Source of the DNA: Hyphochytrium catenoides | Taxonomy: Eukaryota > Sar > Hyphochytriomycetes > Hyphochytriales > Hyphochytriaceae | Direction of reading: 5' to 3' | DNA length: 64,000 nt | NCBI GenBank assembly: GCA_900088475.1 | Contig: FLMG01003777.1 | Span: 1 to 64,000, forward strand | Shown: in pieces, positions 44,701 to 57,342 of the stretch | How the letters are laid out: every line of letters begins with the position of its first letter | Position numbering within the stretch: the first letter of the stretch is position 1 | Made by a program: the position numbers and the translations under genes | The notes under the pieces: model-generated | The model's database searches: none | Told to the model about the DNA's origin: nothing | The model's input: the letters and a program-made list of their open reading frames with translations, nothing else

Positions 44701-47700
44701 AGAAAGCACAGAGAATGTGGAAAAAAGTGAGGTTCTGGATTACACAGCTACTCCGGATTCTCCTGTTCCCCCTTTAGCTCTAAAAGGAAGAGGAGCTATG
44801 GGAAGTAAGCAGAGTCAGAACCAGGTGCTTGTCGGGCATTTAAAGAAGTTCGCCTCCCAAGGGCTGAGAACTCTCGTTTTCGGCCGGAAGGAGATGTCTG
44901 AAGAGGAATTCAGGTGCTGGTATTCTGAGTTTCAGATGGCTAACAAATCAATAATGCGGAGAGACGAGGAGAAGTTAGCAATTGCCAGGAAGTTGGAGAG
45001 TAACCTTGAGATCCTAGGGGCCAGCGCTATAGAAGACAAGCTACAGGACGGTGTGCCCGGTACAGTCAGTCGCCTCTTGAAGGCAGGGATCAAGATTTGG
45101 ATGCTCACAGGTGAGGAGAAGTATGGAAGGAGGAACAGAGTATGAGGGAGGCTTCTGAACATTAGGGATTGTAACGCTGTGGGAGTAACTGGTCGTGTCG
45201 AACTATGTTACATTGAAAGAGATCCTTGGGAACTATGTTATTGTGAAAGAGTGACCAAAAGCAGAACGTAGTCCCAACACGTGATAGGCCTGTCACAAGG
45301 AACAGTTCTTCAACTGAACTAATCAATTTTGCAGGAGACAAGGAGGAGACAGCAGTCAACATCGGCCACAGCGCCTCTCTGCTGGATCAGTCTATGAAAA
45401 TGCTCCCCATAAACGGCCCTAAACCAAGTAACTGTATTGAGCAGCTCAAGTATGCCTTCAAGCACTGCAAGAGAAACAGAGACGGGGATAGCAAGAACAA
45501 TGCTTTGGCTCCTAAGCACGCGGTTGTCGTTACCGGAGAAGCTATCAAAATGATCTCGGAGAGTAGGGAGCAGATCAAATATGGAGTTCAGGAGCTCGAG
45601 CTCTTCATGGTAAGTATAGTGGAACATGCTGAGTGCGGCCACACGAGAAGTAGGGTAGGCCAATATTAGAGGCAGGAAGGAAATTGAAGGGGTATCTGGA
45701 CCGGGGAAGGAACAAGAAGACGACAAACTCTATATTGAGGACAGAGAGGGAAACTCCGAGAAGCAAACGAAGCTAGGCCTTCGTCCACCACACCTGACGA
45801 ATCCCTTTTCTCCCTATTTTCAGGTCCTGCGATACGTCCTTCTTAACTGCACATCGGTCATTGGGTGTCGGCTCACCCCGATGCAGAAGGCGTCTTTAGT
45901 CACTCTTCTCAAGGAGGAAGAACGAGGGACTACTCTAGCTGTCGGGGATGGCGCAAATGACGTGCATATGATCCAAGAGGCCCACGTCGGAGTTGGCGTT
46001 ATTGGAAACGAAGGTCGTCAAGCGGTGAACGCTGCGGATTTTGCAGTCCCAGACTTTAAATGTCTCAGCCAGCTTCTGCTCTACCATGGGCGCTGGAACT
46101 ACCGACGGGTGGCGATCGTGATCTTGTACAGCTTCTACAAGAACCTGTGTCTTGTCTCGTCCCTTTTCCTCTTTGTGCTAAGAAATGGGATGAGTGGCGC
46201 CGCCCTGTTCGAGAGCTACATGATGATGGGCTGGAACGTGCTTTATACCTTCTTTCCTGTCTTAGTTCTAGGAGTTACCGATAAGGTGAGCTTCTGCCTC
46301 GAGCCTTTCGGTTTCCCTAACCACGAGAATCCTTTCTTTATACGGCCAACGCACTTTGCACGTTAGCCCTGGATGACCCGCCTAATAGAGTTCTCGACAT
46401 CTTGTTTTCTGAATTCATTCATTCTGTAGGACCTTTCGGAAGAGGCAGTAATGGCCTACCCTGCGATCTATGAGAGGGGCCAGCTGGATCGCGAGTTTGG
46501 CTGGGAGAAGCTTTTGCAATGGGTGTCAAATGGTATGCTTCATGCCACAATCAACTACCTAGGACACACGATCATCTTTTATGGCAGATTCGGCATTACC
46601 AGTTCGGAGGTAAGTGAAGAAGTTAGAAGCTGCTAAGTACTCCTTAATGCCGGCCGTGGCCCTGGTACGTCTGGCCGCTGTCAGACTGGACTCTCTTCGT
46701 AACAAATTTGTCTCAGGACCCTAGCTCAGTAAAACCATTTCCTGTCTTTCTGATTCTTTTCACCTTTAGGGAGTAAGCGATGGCTTGGACATCATGGGCA
46801 GCTCCATCTACATCCTCCTTGTTGTCATCGTCAACCTTAAAATGGCCTTAACCATGCAGCCTCTCAAACATTGGACGGCGTATCACTACATTTCTATTGG
46901 AGGGTTAGTCTTTTCCATCTACTCTCTCCTCTTTTCTCCTTTACCTCTAGACTCTGCTCGGTATTTCAAACCTACCTACTGCCTCGCCATGTGTTATTTG
47001 CCGCCGCAAGTGCACCGTACCAGCACCTTTCATTCAGTTTAAGTGTGAACTTTTGGACTCTTTCGCCACGGATTCACAAATGTGCTACCTCTTTCATCAG
47101 TAGTGGTATTGCTAACCTTATCTAACTCGGAAGTTCCGCGAGGCAACACTAACACTTATCTGCCTGCTTTCCTTCCCTATGGTCTTTCCCCAACACTTTC
47201 TCGACACCCTCTCCCCTGCCTTCTATTTCTCATCTTCTACAGGTCTATCCTTCTTATATTTGCCTTCGTCGTTATCTATTCTGTACTATATCAAGCCTTG
47301 CCCGTCATGAACTTAGGGGCGGAGTACAATTCCGTAGGGACCACACTCTTGACCAGACCAAACTTCTGGCTTGTGCTGGTTCTTCTCCCGTCTTGCTGCA
47401 TACTGGCGGACATCGCCATCACATTCCTCCATCGAAGCATCTTTCCGTCCGCCTACGTTCTGCTCCGGAGCTTGGACCAGTTGGGTCCAGAGTACGCTCA
47501 GGCTTTCGCTGCCCAGAGGGGTAACCTCTCATGTGAGGAGTCCTTGGATGCCACTGTTGTAGACCCGAGCACGAATGGTAGGTAAACCGCGGATATAGCT
47601 TTTATAGCGATGTCCACTTTATACTGCTTGTCCCTATCTATGTTATAATCTACTACTGGCCATACAGCTGGATTGACATAGACCGCCCCAGCCAGGACCC

Positions 47701-50700
47701 TGAGCTGTTTCCATCCAATCTGCGTTGTCCTCTCCACCTGCCTTTTGGTTGCTTATACTGCTTAAGCTACTGTAACCGTAGTCCTTGGTTAGACGTGGGC
47801 GACGAAGCCCTGATCCTTACGTTACAAGAGATACTCGCCACTAACGCCGTTCTCGCCTGCCCTCGTCCACTGTTAGTCACGGATGCCAATAGCGCAAACA
47901 AGCTGACTGATCCTCTACTAGACCGCTTGAAGAGGGTGGTCACGGAGGAAGAGGCGAAGAAAGATGAAGTCCAGCGTTATTTCTTAGACCTCTATGGGCT
48001 GCTCCGCGCACAAGAAAGGAAAATTGCAAGGACCATTGGCATGGTATGGATAACGGCATGTCACGACTTTTGCCAAGCTTTAATCAGATCTTCAGCATTA
48101 CAAGCTTGGCTGTCAACACTTCTGACACTCGATCTCTTACATTTTGTTGATAGGATGATATTTTCGAGCTTGCAGAGGAGAGAAGAGTCGCACATGAGGA
48201 GGCAGTGGATACGAAACTCCACCCTCTGACTCTGGAGTTTGCAGGAACGGCGCGACGATACTTGGAAACGCTATATAATAGGCAGTTCTTAAAGAGAGAA
48301 GTCTCGCGCCTACGAGTCTTGATTATCTTTACGATTATCGCCCTGCCATTTTATACCGTCTGGTACATGCGCTTCTCTTCTCAATCCATCCATCCCTCTA
48401 GATTTGGGTCCATTTCTTGTATACAGACATCATTCTCTCCATCATCAGCTTTCTTTTCTCTCGCACATCATCCGTTCGTACCGGACTTGAGAACTTGTCC
48501 CCACTTAATTGAATGTGACCGCGAGTGGCTTTCTTGGGTTTTCTCCTTGCTTGCAATTCTTTGCTAACCTTACTTCTTCCTAATGCCCTTTATTAAACTG
48601 GCTGTGATTTCTTCTCTCTCTATGCTTAGGGAGTATCGGTTTGACAACCAGAAGACATTCCCTGTCCGACTCACCTACTTGGCATGCGCCATATTCTCTC
48701 TGGGAGTAACATACTCGAAGTTTTTCTTCAAGTACTACCACACCATAGTCTTCGTGGTTTTCCTTATCATAACTCTGGCCAACACGTCCAGCATCGCCAT
48801 CAATGGGCAATTTGCAATTACTTTGCTGCCCACGGTAATGTTCTCAGTGATACGTATGAGGTAAGTAATTGTGTCTCCTTCTCTCACTTCATAGGTCTGT
48901 TAGGACTTTTTGCCTAAAGTGTCTTTCCTCCCGCTCAAACGGGACTGCTAGGACTCTTTGCCTAGAGTGCGCGTGTGCTTCCTCTTTTCCGTCAACAGCG
49001 AGCTCATCAAAAGTGTGATTTCTTTCCGTATGTTAGATCATCTTCCAATACCTCCATCCCATTATCTTGATTCGCTCTTCCTGGTAGATGTCCTAAAACG
49101 TTGCAATATAATTTTCTTACCTTGGTCCACCTACTTTATTGCTCCTTAGTAACCGTCGACATATTCCTTAGGTTTCTGGATGCGGTGCTGCTCGTTTTGA
49201 CAGATACCATCTTTTATAGTTTGGTGATGTATATGTACTACGCCAATGACGCGGAGACGAAGGCGCTACACATGATGACATTCTTCCTCATCTCTGTCAT
49301 ATTCTCCGCCTGTTTCGCTGGCTACGGGTCCTACAATTTGCAAGGTCTTCCGCTTCATAGACCTCACCGATACCTCCTTTTTTTCCTGACACTTGAACTT
49401 TGCTCCTTTGGTGACATCCCACAGTCGTCAATAACTCCTTGTACTGGTTGGTCTCTTCCGTCGGACATTCGTTGAACCTGTGCATGCATTCGCCTGCTGA
49501 TATTGCTGTGTAGCGCGATCTCACCAAACTACCTGTAACTTCAGTCATTTCTGCCTCAAACTGACAACTTTCGTGAAATTTAGTGGCAATGAGAAGAGAC
49601 TTTCTCCAGCAACGCACGCTGGATATAGAGCAGAAACGCTCGCAGGACATCTTGGACAACATATACCCATCACATGTCACGAAGAGAGTTCAGGCGGGAG
49701 AAACAACAATTTTCGACGAAGAGCCAAACGTCACCGTCATATTCTGTAACATCTGCGAGTTCGAGGAGCTTACTTCAATGATGGGGCCGGATCAGCTAGT
49801 TTCTGTCCTGGATATGGTATATTCCATGTTTGACCTGCTTTGCTTAAAGCATGGAGGTAAGCCCAAGCTGTAGAAAGAACGCGCGACCACTAAGTATAGA
49901 TTGGCCATTTGAGAGAGGGAGTTGACGCAGGTTTACACAATCACCAATCAAGCCCTAGTCCTTATAACTTAGCCCCGTACCTTGGTTCCATCTATGGATG
50001 CTTTTCGTAACCTTTCATTGACGCCCCGTAATATGAAATGCAGTTCACAAGATGGAGACTGTGGGCTCTATATATATGGCCTGTGCTGGGCTTAGGAACT
50101 TCAAGAGCGATGACCCTGCGCTGAGCGCTGCCGCTACGGCATATGACATGATAAGATATGCTGCCGAAGTTGGCATTAGCCTACAGATAGGTATAAAACC
50201 TGGGACTTTCTCAAACTTCTAAACATCTCCTGTATGTCCCCAAGTTTCATGATAACTCCTCCGCGATCCCTCATCCTTTTAATCATTCGTTTCGTATACA
50301 TTTCACAACTGCTAATAACTGAGTGTCTTGGGCGATCCTCATTATTTGCTGCTAATACAATAGGTCTGCACACCGGGAGAGTTGTGAGCGGCTTGGTTGG
50401 GCAAAAAAAGCAGCAGTTCAGTCTATTCGGAGATACGGTGAATACTGCGAGCAGGATGCAGAGCACAGGCCTGCCAGGAAAATGTCAAATATCTCAGAGC
50501 ACTATGAAGGCACTGCAAGGAGCTTTTACCCTAACGGAACGGTAGGATTGAGTTCTATCTAAATCCTGTCGGTATCCCTTTTTTGTTCCTACTTCTTGAC
50601 TATTCTGCCCCTTAATATGACATGCGTTCCGATAACTCTTAGGTTCATTGGCTAGCTTTTAAGCTCTCTCCCCCTCTTTTAGCTGCGCGATATCTCTCTC

Positions 50701-53700
50701 TGTCTAATATTTGTCCTTACGTAAAACAGCCGAGTAACTCCTAAAGGAAAGGGCGAGATGATAGTCTACATACTGGGCAACCCGGTCACGGAGAGAGCGC
50801 GCGCAGCCATAGAAGGACTCGCCCTTAAAGCTCGTAAACCATCTGAAAACAAGCGGTACAGCATAGTCCAGGGTCAGAACACTTCTGATGTCATCAACCT
50901 GAGCGCAACGATAGGCCGGCGGAACACCTTCTGGTAGGGGATATGAAGGGAACGCAAGAGACATCGTTATGGGTTGGGCAAAAGCTGACTAGACATGGCG
51001 CCACTAGAATTAACGTATCCGAAAGTCTAGGTGTCCGCTTTCTGATTAGCTCTTTTTACGACGGCCCCACCGGCCATTGCCCCTCTAGCTCTTTGGGCTC
51101 AAGGCTTGACCTCTCTGCCTCTCTGCACAGGGGAAGTGAGAACCGAGTACTCCCTTTCAGCTCTGAGTCTGCGGCTGCTACTGCATCTCAGCTTCAAGCA
51201 AACCTCGTCCAGAAGAGAAGGAAGAACTTTATGCGAAGAGCAACTGAACTTTGGATAAGGCTGAGTCAGAACGATACCCTGAATGAGAAGATCAACGTTT
51301 TCACACTGAGGTTCCGGAATCGAGCCACTGAAGAGTGGTTTCAAGCTCAACGGCATTCACATTACATCAATTCCTCATACATGTGCATAGCTTTTGCAAT
51401 TGTGTTTGTGATGTTAGGGTTGCCGCGCGATCATTATGGCTACGCTAGCTACTTTGGAGGAGACCTTGACGGTAAGTATCATTGTCCGGGCAGGGACTGC
51501 AGGCGCCTTTCGGTTTGACCGGTCCTTCTGTTACTTAAAAAATTCATGGGGGCCCTTGTACTGCCATCTTGTCGCTGCGGTAACCTGTTGTTGTTCTGCA
51601 TAACACTTAGATGCTAGGTCACCTAATCGACTGCTGCTTATACAGATTTGACTACATCCGTGGCACTGCTCATGATCGGGTTTAAACTCTTCTACACTCT
51701 CTTCGCACTGGCCGTGATGATGTGGATCTATCGGAGAAGACACGACATAACCTTGAACAATTTTCATATCTTGCTGTCGATCACGTATGGAAGGCTCCCC
51801 TCTTGCTCCATTTTGCTGCATTCGCTTTCTGCCTCCTTCACTACCTACGAATGTCAGATAGCAACCCTTCGATTCATTTTTCCTTCTGGTACCACTTAAA
51901 AGCCACGCGATAGAGCCCACGTCTTTTCCTTATTTGTTGCCCATCTCTTCCCTGTTCTAATCTCTGGACTCTGACTAACATCTATCTGCTGGTGTTTGCT
52001 TTCTCTCCTCAACTCACAGAATACTCCTGTGCGTTTGTGCACTTACTACCGGTCACTACTGTGCGGGCTATCAGGTGGTGCAGACCTGCCCGGAGATGCG
52101 GAAGATCTATCGATACGCTAATGATTCCCAAATTGTTTGTATCCACGAAGTAACCGGCGTGAGGTTCGAGAGGACCAAAGAAATGATGATTTCAACGATT
52201 TCAGCAGATCTTAAGATGATGCTGGACTCTGCGGCAATTGATCTTATGCTAGTCATGTTCCTCGTATCTAATGGAGGTGCCTTTGGACACTGGCGCTCCA
52301 TTCTGCTCAACCTCTTTCTGTGCGCGTGCATGCTTTCTTTTCAATTCTGGCTTGCTGGACACTCGGAGGGAGTTTTTAGATTGGGAACATTCTTTATGGG
52401 TACAACGGTGGTGGTCAACACCATTGCCAGCAGGTAGGAGATCGCTTAGCAGTCTACACCAGGGGTCACTGCGATACAAAAGTGTAATAAGGGTTGACAG
52501 CTAGGTTCTCTAGTATCTCTCCTGATACTGCTAAAGACTTAGTTTTCAGCTCCGGGTTTTCTACTCTGCTTCCTTGTAGCCCTCACAAGCTTCGTCACCT
52601 CTTTATCTGACGCGCCTGACAAACAGGGCTGTGGAGTTTTTCACTAGAAGAAAGCTATGGCTCTTGCAGCAAACGAAACACGAGACAGATAAGGCTGACA
52701 GACTACTCTACCAGATGCTTCCTGAAGCGGTAGTCACAGCTCTAAAGGACGGTGATACAGTCTGCGAGGAGCATCATAACGTCGGCATCCTGTACAGCGA
52801 CATTAAGGGGTTTACCTCAATTGCCAGCCGAGCAGAGCCAGAGCAAGTAGTTTCAATGCTAGATAAGGTGTTCACTGCCTTCGATCAAGCGGTGGAGAAG
52901 AACGGAGTTTTCAAGTTCCAAACAATTGGTGAGCCCATTAAGGATATTCGCTCTTTCTCTCCATGCGACATCCCAAGTATTTTATTTCTGACATATTCTA
53001 TCGGGTTGCAGGCGATGCGTACGTTATTCTCAGCGGCTTGCCATATCAGGACAAGGCCATTTCAGCCGAGCCACTCAGAGACCAACTGTCTCAAGCTCGT
53101 GGAAGGTAAGAGCTTAAACACCCGATTTGCTAAGTTGCAGACATTTGCTGTCAGCCTAGAGTAGAAACGACTTTGCTGTCAACTGACAGCGCAGTCACGC
53201 ATTTATATTACGCTTTTCGGTGGCCTGACTTGCTAGGTTCCCTTCCAATCCTTAGCGAACGGTTTTTTGTTCCTCTCGCTCAAACCTATTCCCCTTCACT
53301 AGCTGTCGGATCCTCTCTGAATTTTGACGATTGTCATCTCTTCTGCAGTGTCGTTATGGAGAAAGATTTCCTCCACCAACTGGCTTCTCGGCGAGGAGCT
53401 ACACAGAAAGTCCTTCCTACTGATGGAGCATGTCCGTCACCTTCTACTCCGACGTCACCGAGTGGTGGAAGGAAGCGCTCAAATGCCAGTGTCAATCAAA
53501 GGAAGCTGAGCCTCGTGAAGTCTGGTTCTAATAACAATGGGACTAGCGCTACAAGGAGGCACCAAAGAAGGCGGAGCAGCAGTGCCGGAAGAACAAGCTA
53601 TTTTGATCCAACCACTGCCATAGTGAAGAACAGTGAGGCGCATGCGAAGCACATGCAATCACTGATCGCGATGGCCCAGGACATGCTCAGAGAAACGGCC

Positions 53701-54123
53701 AAAGTTAACGATCCCATCAGTGGCGAACCGCTGCAGATCCGGATTGGTATTCATACAGGAAACATCATCGGCGCAGTCATTGGTACAAAGAATCTCCGTT
53801 ACGACATGTGGAGCCCAGATGCGCTAATTGCGCACGAGTTCGAAAGTAATGGTGTCCCCAACCGAATATGCGTAAGTGCAGCGGTGCGTGAGTGCTTCCA
53901 GAACGACATTGAGATGTCAGCAAAGTTCGTGCCTTACAAGGTGATAGATACGCACAGTATGGGAAAGATTCAGGCGTACTTGTATGACGACAAGATCAAG
54001 CCAGCGGCAGCACTTATTGAGAGCATCAGGCACTCAAAGCGATCAATCTCCGTCTCCACCAATGGCGCACAGCACCCAGAAATGTGCGGTCATAGCGACC
54101 GTCAAAGTCAGTTCACCATCTGA
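41773..54123 (+). CDS. P4-ATPase flippase fused to two-domain guanylyl cyclase
   Basis: This bifunctional membrane protein carries a phospholipid-flippase module and a cGMP-making module; in apicomplexans it controls egress and motility. Twenty-three exons join in phase: 41773-42972, 43111-43188, 43360-43521, 43814-45110, 45335-45609, 45824-46285, 46430-46609, 46770-46903, 47243-47581, 47668-48043, 48154-48362, 48630-48860, 49172-49344, 49584-49856, 50044-50190, 50364-50541, 50730-50933, 51131-51471, 51646-51784, 52020-52433, 52627-52928, 53012-53105 and 53349-54123, giving 2660 residues. The flippase has DGES, DKTGT (D455), KGAD and GDGAND (1045-1050). Two six-helix cassettes follow, each ending in a cyclase domain. 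C1 (about 1740-1955) keeps NTASR (N1872, R1876) and the guanine-selecting E1801 but has N1761 and S1805 at the metal positions. C2 keeps the metal Asp pair D2329 and D2373 but lacks the Asn/Arg pair. The start is the first ATG after an in-frame stop. Confidence 0.95.
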
Positions 54124-54638
54124 ATGGCAACTTTGACATCACACTGAAGGGTGCAGAATATTATCATTTCTATCATATCTCCATCATCTCATATCTAAGT
54201 CTGTTCAGCTGCGTATCCAAAGCTTTTCAGCTGCGTGCTATAACGCGGATTCGTCTCTCAATCTAGAGAAACCAGCTAATCTATACATAATATCAAAGCT
54301 CGCAGCTATCATCAAGTCTTTAGCTCTTCGTTTCGACTTGGCCTGCAGGCTGCCGTTCTATTTGAGCTGATATATGCGGCCGTGTTTCTATTCTGTTAGA
54401 TGCCTTTCACTTATCTTATAATAGCACGAACTAGTCTACGATGCACCAGCGTCTGCCGTTCCCTGGTATCCTACCCTTAAGCAACAAAGCTGAAACCCTC
54501 ACTACTGAACAGTACACAGGACCGTCGACATCGTCAAAAGGTTTGCGACGGTGGTGTATTTCTCCCGTTGCTAGCCGTCCTGACCCTCGATTGTGGTATC
54601 GCTATTAGAGTTCTTCAGGCAGTGGTGCATACACCATT
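54124..54638. other. Convergent spacer (flippase-cyclase / RRP45)
   Basis: This 515-bp spacer between two stop codons on opposite strands holds both 3' ends. A short direct repeat near 54206-54236 (two copies of TTCAGCTGCGT) is the only pattern I see. Confidence 0.55.
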
Positions 54639-57342
54639 CTACTTTGTTCGTTTGCTGGCCTTCTTCTTTTTCACTGTCTTCCGCACCGCCGATAGCAAGT
54701 CATCACTGTCTCCATCCTCCACATTCTCCTGTTCCTTTGCCGCGTCTTGTTTTGGCATAGCTGGTTGCATTTGCCGTCGCTGGGTCGCATCTGTCTTCTT
54801 TTCCTTCTCTCTCGCTGTGGGCGGACTAGGGACCCTCGGCTTGGCTGGCTCTAAAGCATGCAGAACAATGGTTGTCTCCTCCTCACTGTCACTCTCTGTA
54901 GGCTTTGCAGCGGTCGGGGTCTTCTTACTTTTGTTCTCTCGCTTTGGAGGAAGTGAGGATGGCTTCACAGTAGGAATGGCTGGAGCTGGAGTAGCTTGAC
55001 GATCTGAAGGGCTCATGGGTCGTCTGGAGTCAAGGAAATGTGCTTCCAGAGAGCCTGATTCTGTTCGAAAGACAACAAGGAGAGAGAGCATCGAGTAGCG
55101 ACGATGGTTAGAGACCGAGTTGATGAAATGGGCCGCCACAGGGAGGAATGAAAGGAAAAGGTAGATAACAAAAGCAAGTCGCTAAAAGATACAGAGTGGA
55201 TAAGCGGCAAATTGCAACCCGATTCATCAACACTTGACCTAAGATGCCCTTTCCCATACCGCTTGATCCTGTTTTCCTCGTTGCTGCATTTTCAGCTGCC
55301 CTTTCCGTCGCTTCTGCCGCAGCTTTTAAAAGCGGAAGGGTCTTCAAGTCCGTCGTTGCCTCGCCTTGTTTGGGCCTTTCCTTTGTCGCTACCGTGGTGT
55401 TGACGATGCTGAAGTCCATTGCTTCCTTCATCTCTGGATCATCAACCACAAGTTCTTCCATGGTCGAGTCAAGCTGCTGGATAGTTGCATACACTGCTTC
55501 CTGGCCTCTGAGGCGCGATCGCCTACTTTCTCGTTCTCTCTTATCTTCCTCTTGCTCGGTTTTCGATAGATGGTCTGATAGCTCTTGCACCTTACTTGCC
55601 GCAATTCTGAGAGACCGAGATAAGGTAGATAGGTCAACAGGCGTGGCGGAAGCCTGATGGATGGCGCAAATTTCCTGTTGCTTATTTAGAGTCAGGGTCA
55701 GCCTACCTGTAGCCAACGAGGTTGTCAGTGGTCGTCTAATATAAGAATGTAGTCTCTATCGGCCGAGAGTGGGAGGCGAAGGACAAAGGTGGACTGCTAG
55801 CGGGTACGGCTCAGATCAGTCCGGCGCAAACCTTGGCGCAGCGCTGACCGTAATGCAAGGAGGCGCAAATGCCAAACATTTAGGCGAACTCACCGTTGAC
55901 TACCATTTCCTCACGACTACTGGGGTCTAGTATAAGATAGGAACTGCTTTCTGGTAGGTTCTCCTGTGGGTTAGTGTGAGAATAACGGTAGGCACATGAA
56001 ACAAGGAGACTGGAGTTGAGTTGTTGTCACCCAAGACGCAGAGTAAATGAAAGATAACGGTCGATGAACTTGAATAAAGCGAAAAAGATTCGAAAGGAGA
56101 CATATAGATGGCCGATAAATAAGCCAAGAGGGATACCTCATCACTCTGGACAATTCCAAAGGTGATGCAGAGAGGGATATGGTGCAAGCTCAACGGCACC
56201 GGCTCTCGCTCATCTATTGAATGAACTTGGACTTTTCCGTTGGAAATGGTCACCTCGGACATGCGAAAATGTAGGAGCTGGAAATTTTTGGAAAGGAGTT
56301 GAGCTCATTGGGTATATAGGATTCATAGAGGGGAGAAAGAGTGCAGAAGGGCTAGTCCAAGAGAAGAAAGCAAGCAAGACTATGGTGGTCGTATTGTCTA
56401 TCGTTCAAGTCAGAATGGGTGCACGAGACATCTTTCCAGGACAGAACGTCTTTCATAACGAGCAGACTGACTTACAGCTGCGGAGGTGGCGAAGGCTATC
56501 GCGTCAACTACATTGCCACCGTCGTCCAGCACATGGATGGTGCATTTCACTGCCCAAACCTGAAACAGTACGCACAAAGATGAGAGGAAAAGTATTATAC
56601 AGCTCTCGACATGCAGACGTAACGTCAACCTTCTCTCCAGCTATCAGGCACAGTGCCTCGGTATCTAGCGCCCGACTGTCTTTGAAGCCTCGCTCTATGA
56701 TTCTTGATATCTCTATTGATTGCGTGCTCGGTCTGCCACTCTGAAAGAAGCAGAATGAAAACCCATATGGGCGGCAAGCCCCAAAGGAGAATGGGTGATA
56801 GAAGTGGCAATCAAAAGTGGAATGGAGCAGAGTCAGCAAAACCATATTTGCCGTCCCAGTGGCCGGATCTAGCCGCTACCTCATAGGACGCTGAAGCCAT
56901 GGGAGAGAGGTCCACAGAGAACTGCAGAAAGCCATCCGTCGGTCGATCTGGAAATGGTGGGACGATCTCTGCGGTAACCACTGCGAATACTCTAGAATAC
57001 GAGTGCACCACTGAGACACATCCTTGGATTAGATGATACTTGGTAATGATTAGTTAGTACCTTGTTCGTCCCAACTGCACTTCTGCCGAAGACTCGTTTT
57101 CCTTTCTGTTGAGCGTTACTCTTATCTAACAACCGAGACACGACAAGAAGTCGATTAATATACAATGCTGGTGCGCTGAAGATCAAATATTGCATGGCGA
57201 CTAAGAAGTAGTAAAAGTTCCGCACTACCTGTCGCTGTTCAATGAGCTTTCTTCCATCAGTCCTAAGTCCGGTCTTGATAGAGTCAAGGATAAACTGCTT
57301 CTCATTGAGACTCAGAAGTGCCTCATCATCCTTGACTGCCAT
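54639..57342 (-). CDS. RRP45: Exosome core subunit RRP45 (EXOSC9-like)
   Basis: RRP45 is one of six RNase PH-type subunits forming the ring of the RNA exosome, which trims rRNA and degrades RNA in nucleus and cytoplasm. Nine minus-strand exons: 57342-57229, 57125-57061, 56991-56880, 56740-56630, 56559-56476, 56277-56145, 55950-55894, 55706-55239 and 55060-54639, giving 521 residues. Family landmarks are LSLNEKQFILDSIKTGLRTD near the start, then AEVQLGRTRVFAVVTAEIV, RPTDGF, VDLSPMAS, ALDTEALCLIAGEK, VWAVKCTIHVLDDGGNVVDA, and EREPVPLSLHHIPLCITF, which is typical of RRP45. As in other eukaryotes this fold is expected to be catalytically dead. The C-terminal 240 residues are an unusual tail: a helical charged part, then a Ser/Pro/Lys-rich end finishing KKKKASKRTK, a likely nuclear localisation signal. 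The junction between exons 6 and 7 is the weakest. Confidence 0.9.

Noticed and set aside
47582-47627. Possible 17- or 26-nt intron in the flippase-cyclase gene
   Set aside because: Both would be in phase, but every other intron here is 50 nt or longer. An 86-nt intron to the acceptor at 47667 is also in phase and fits better.
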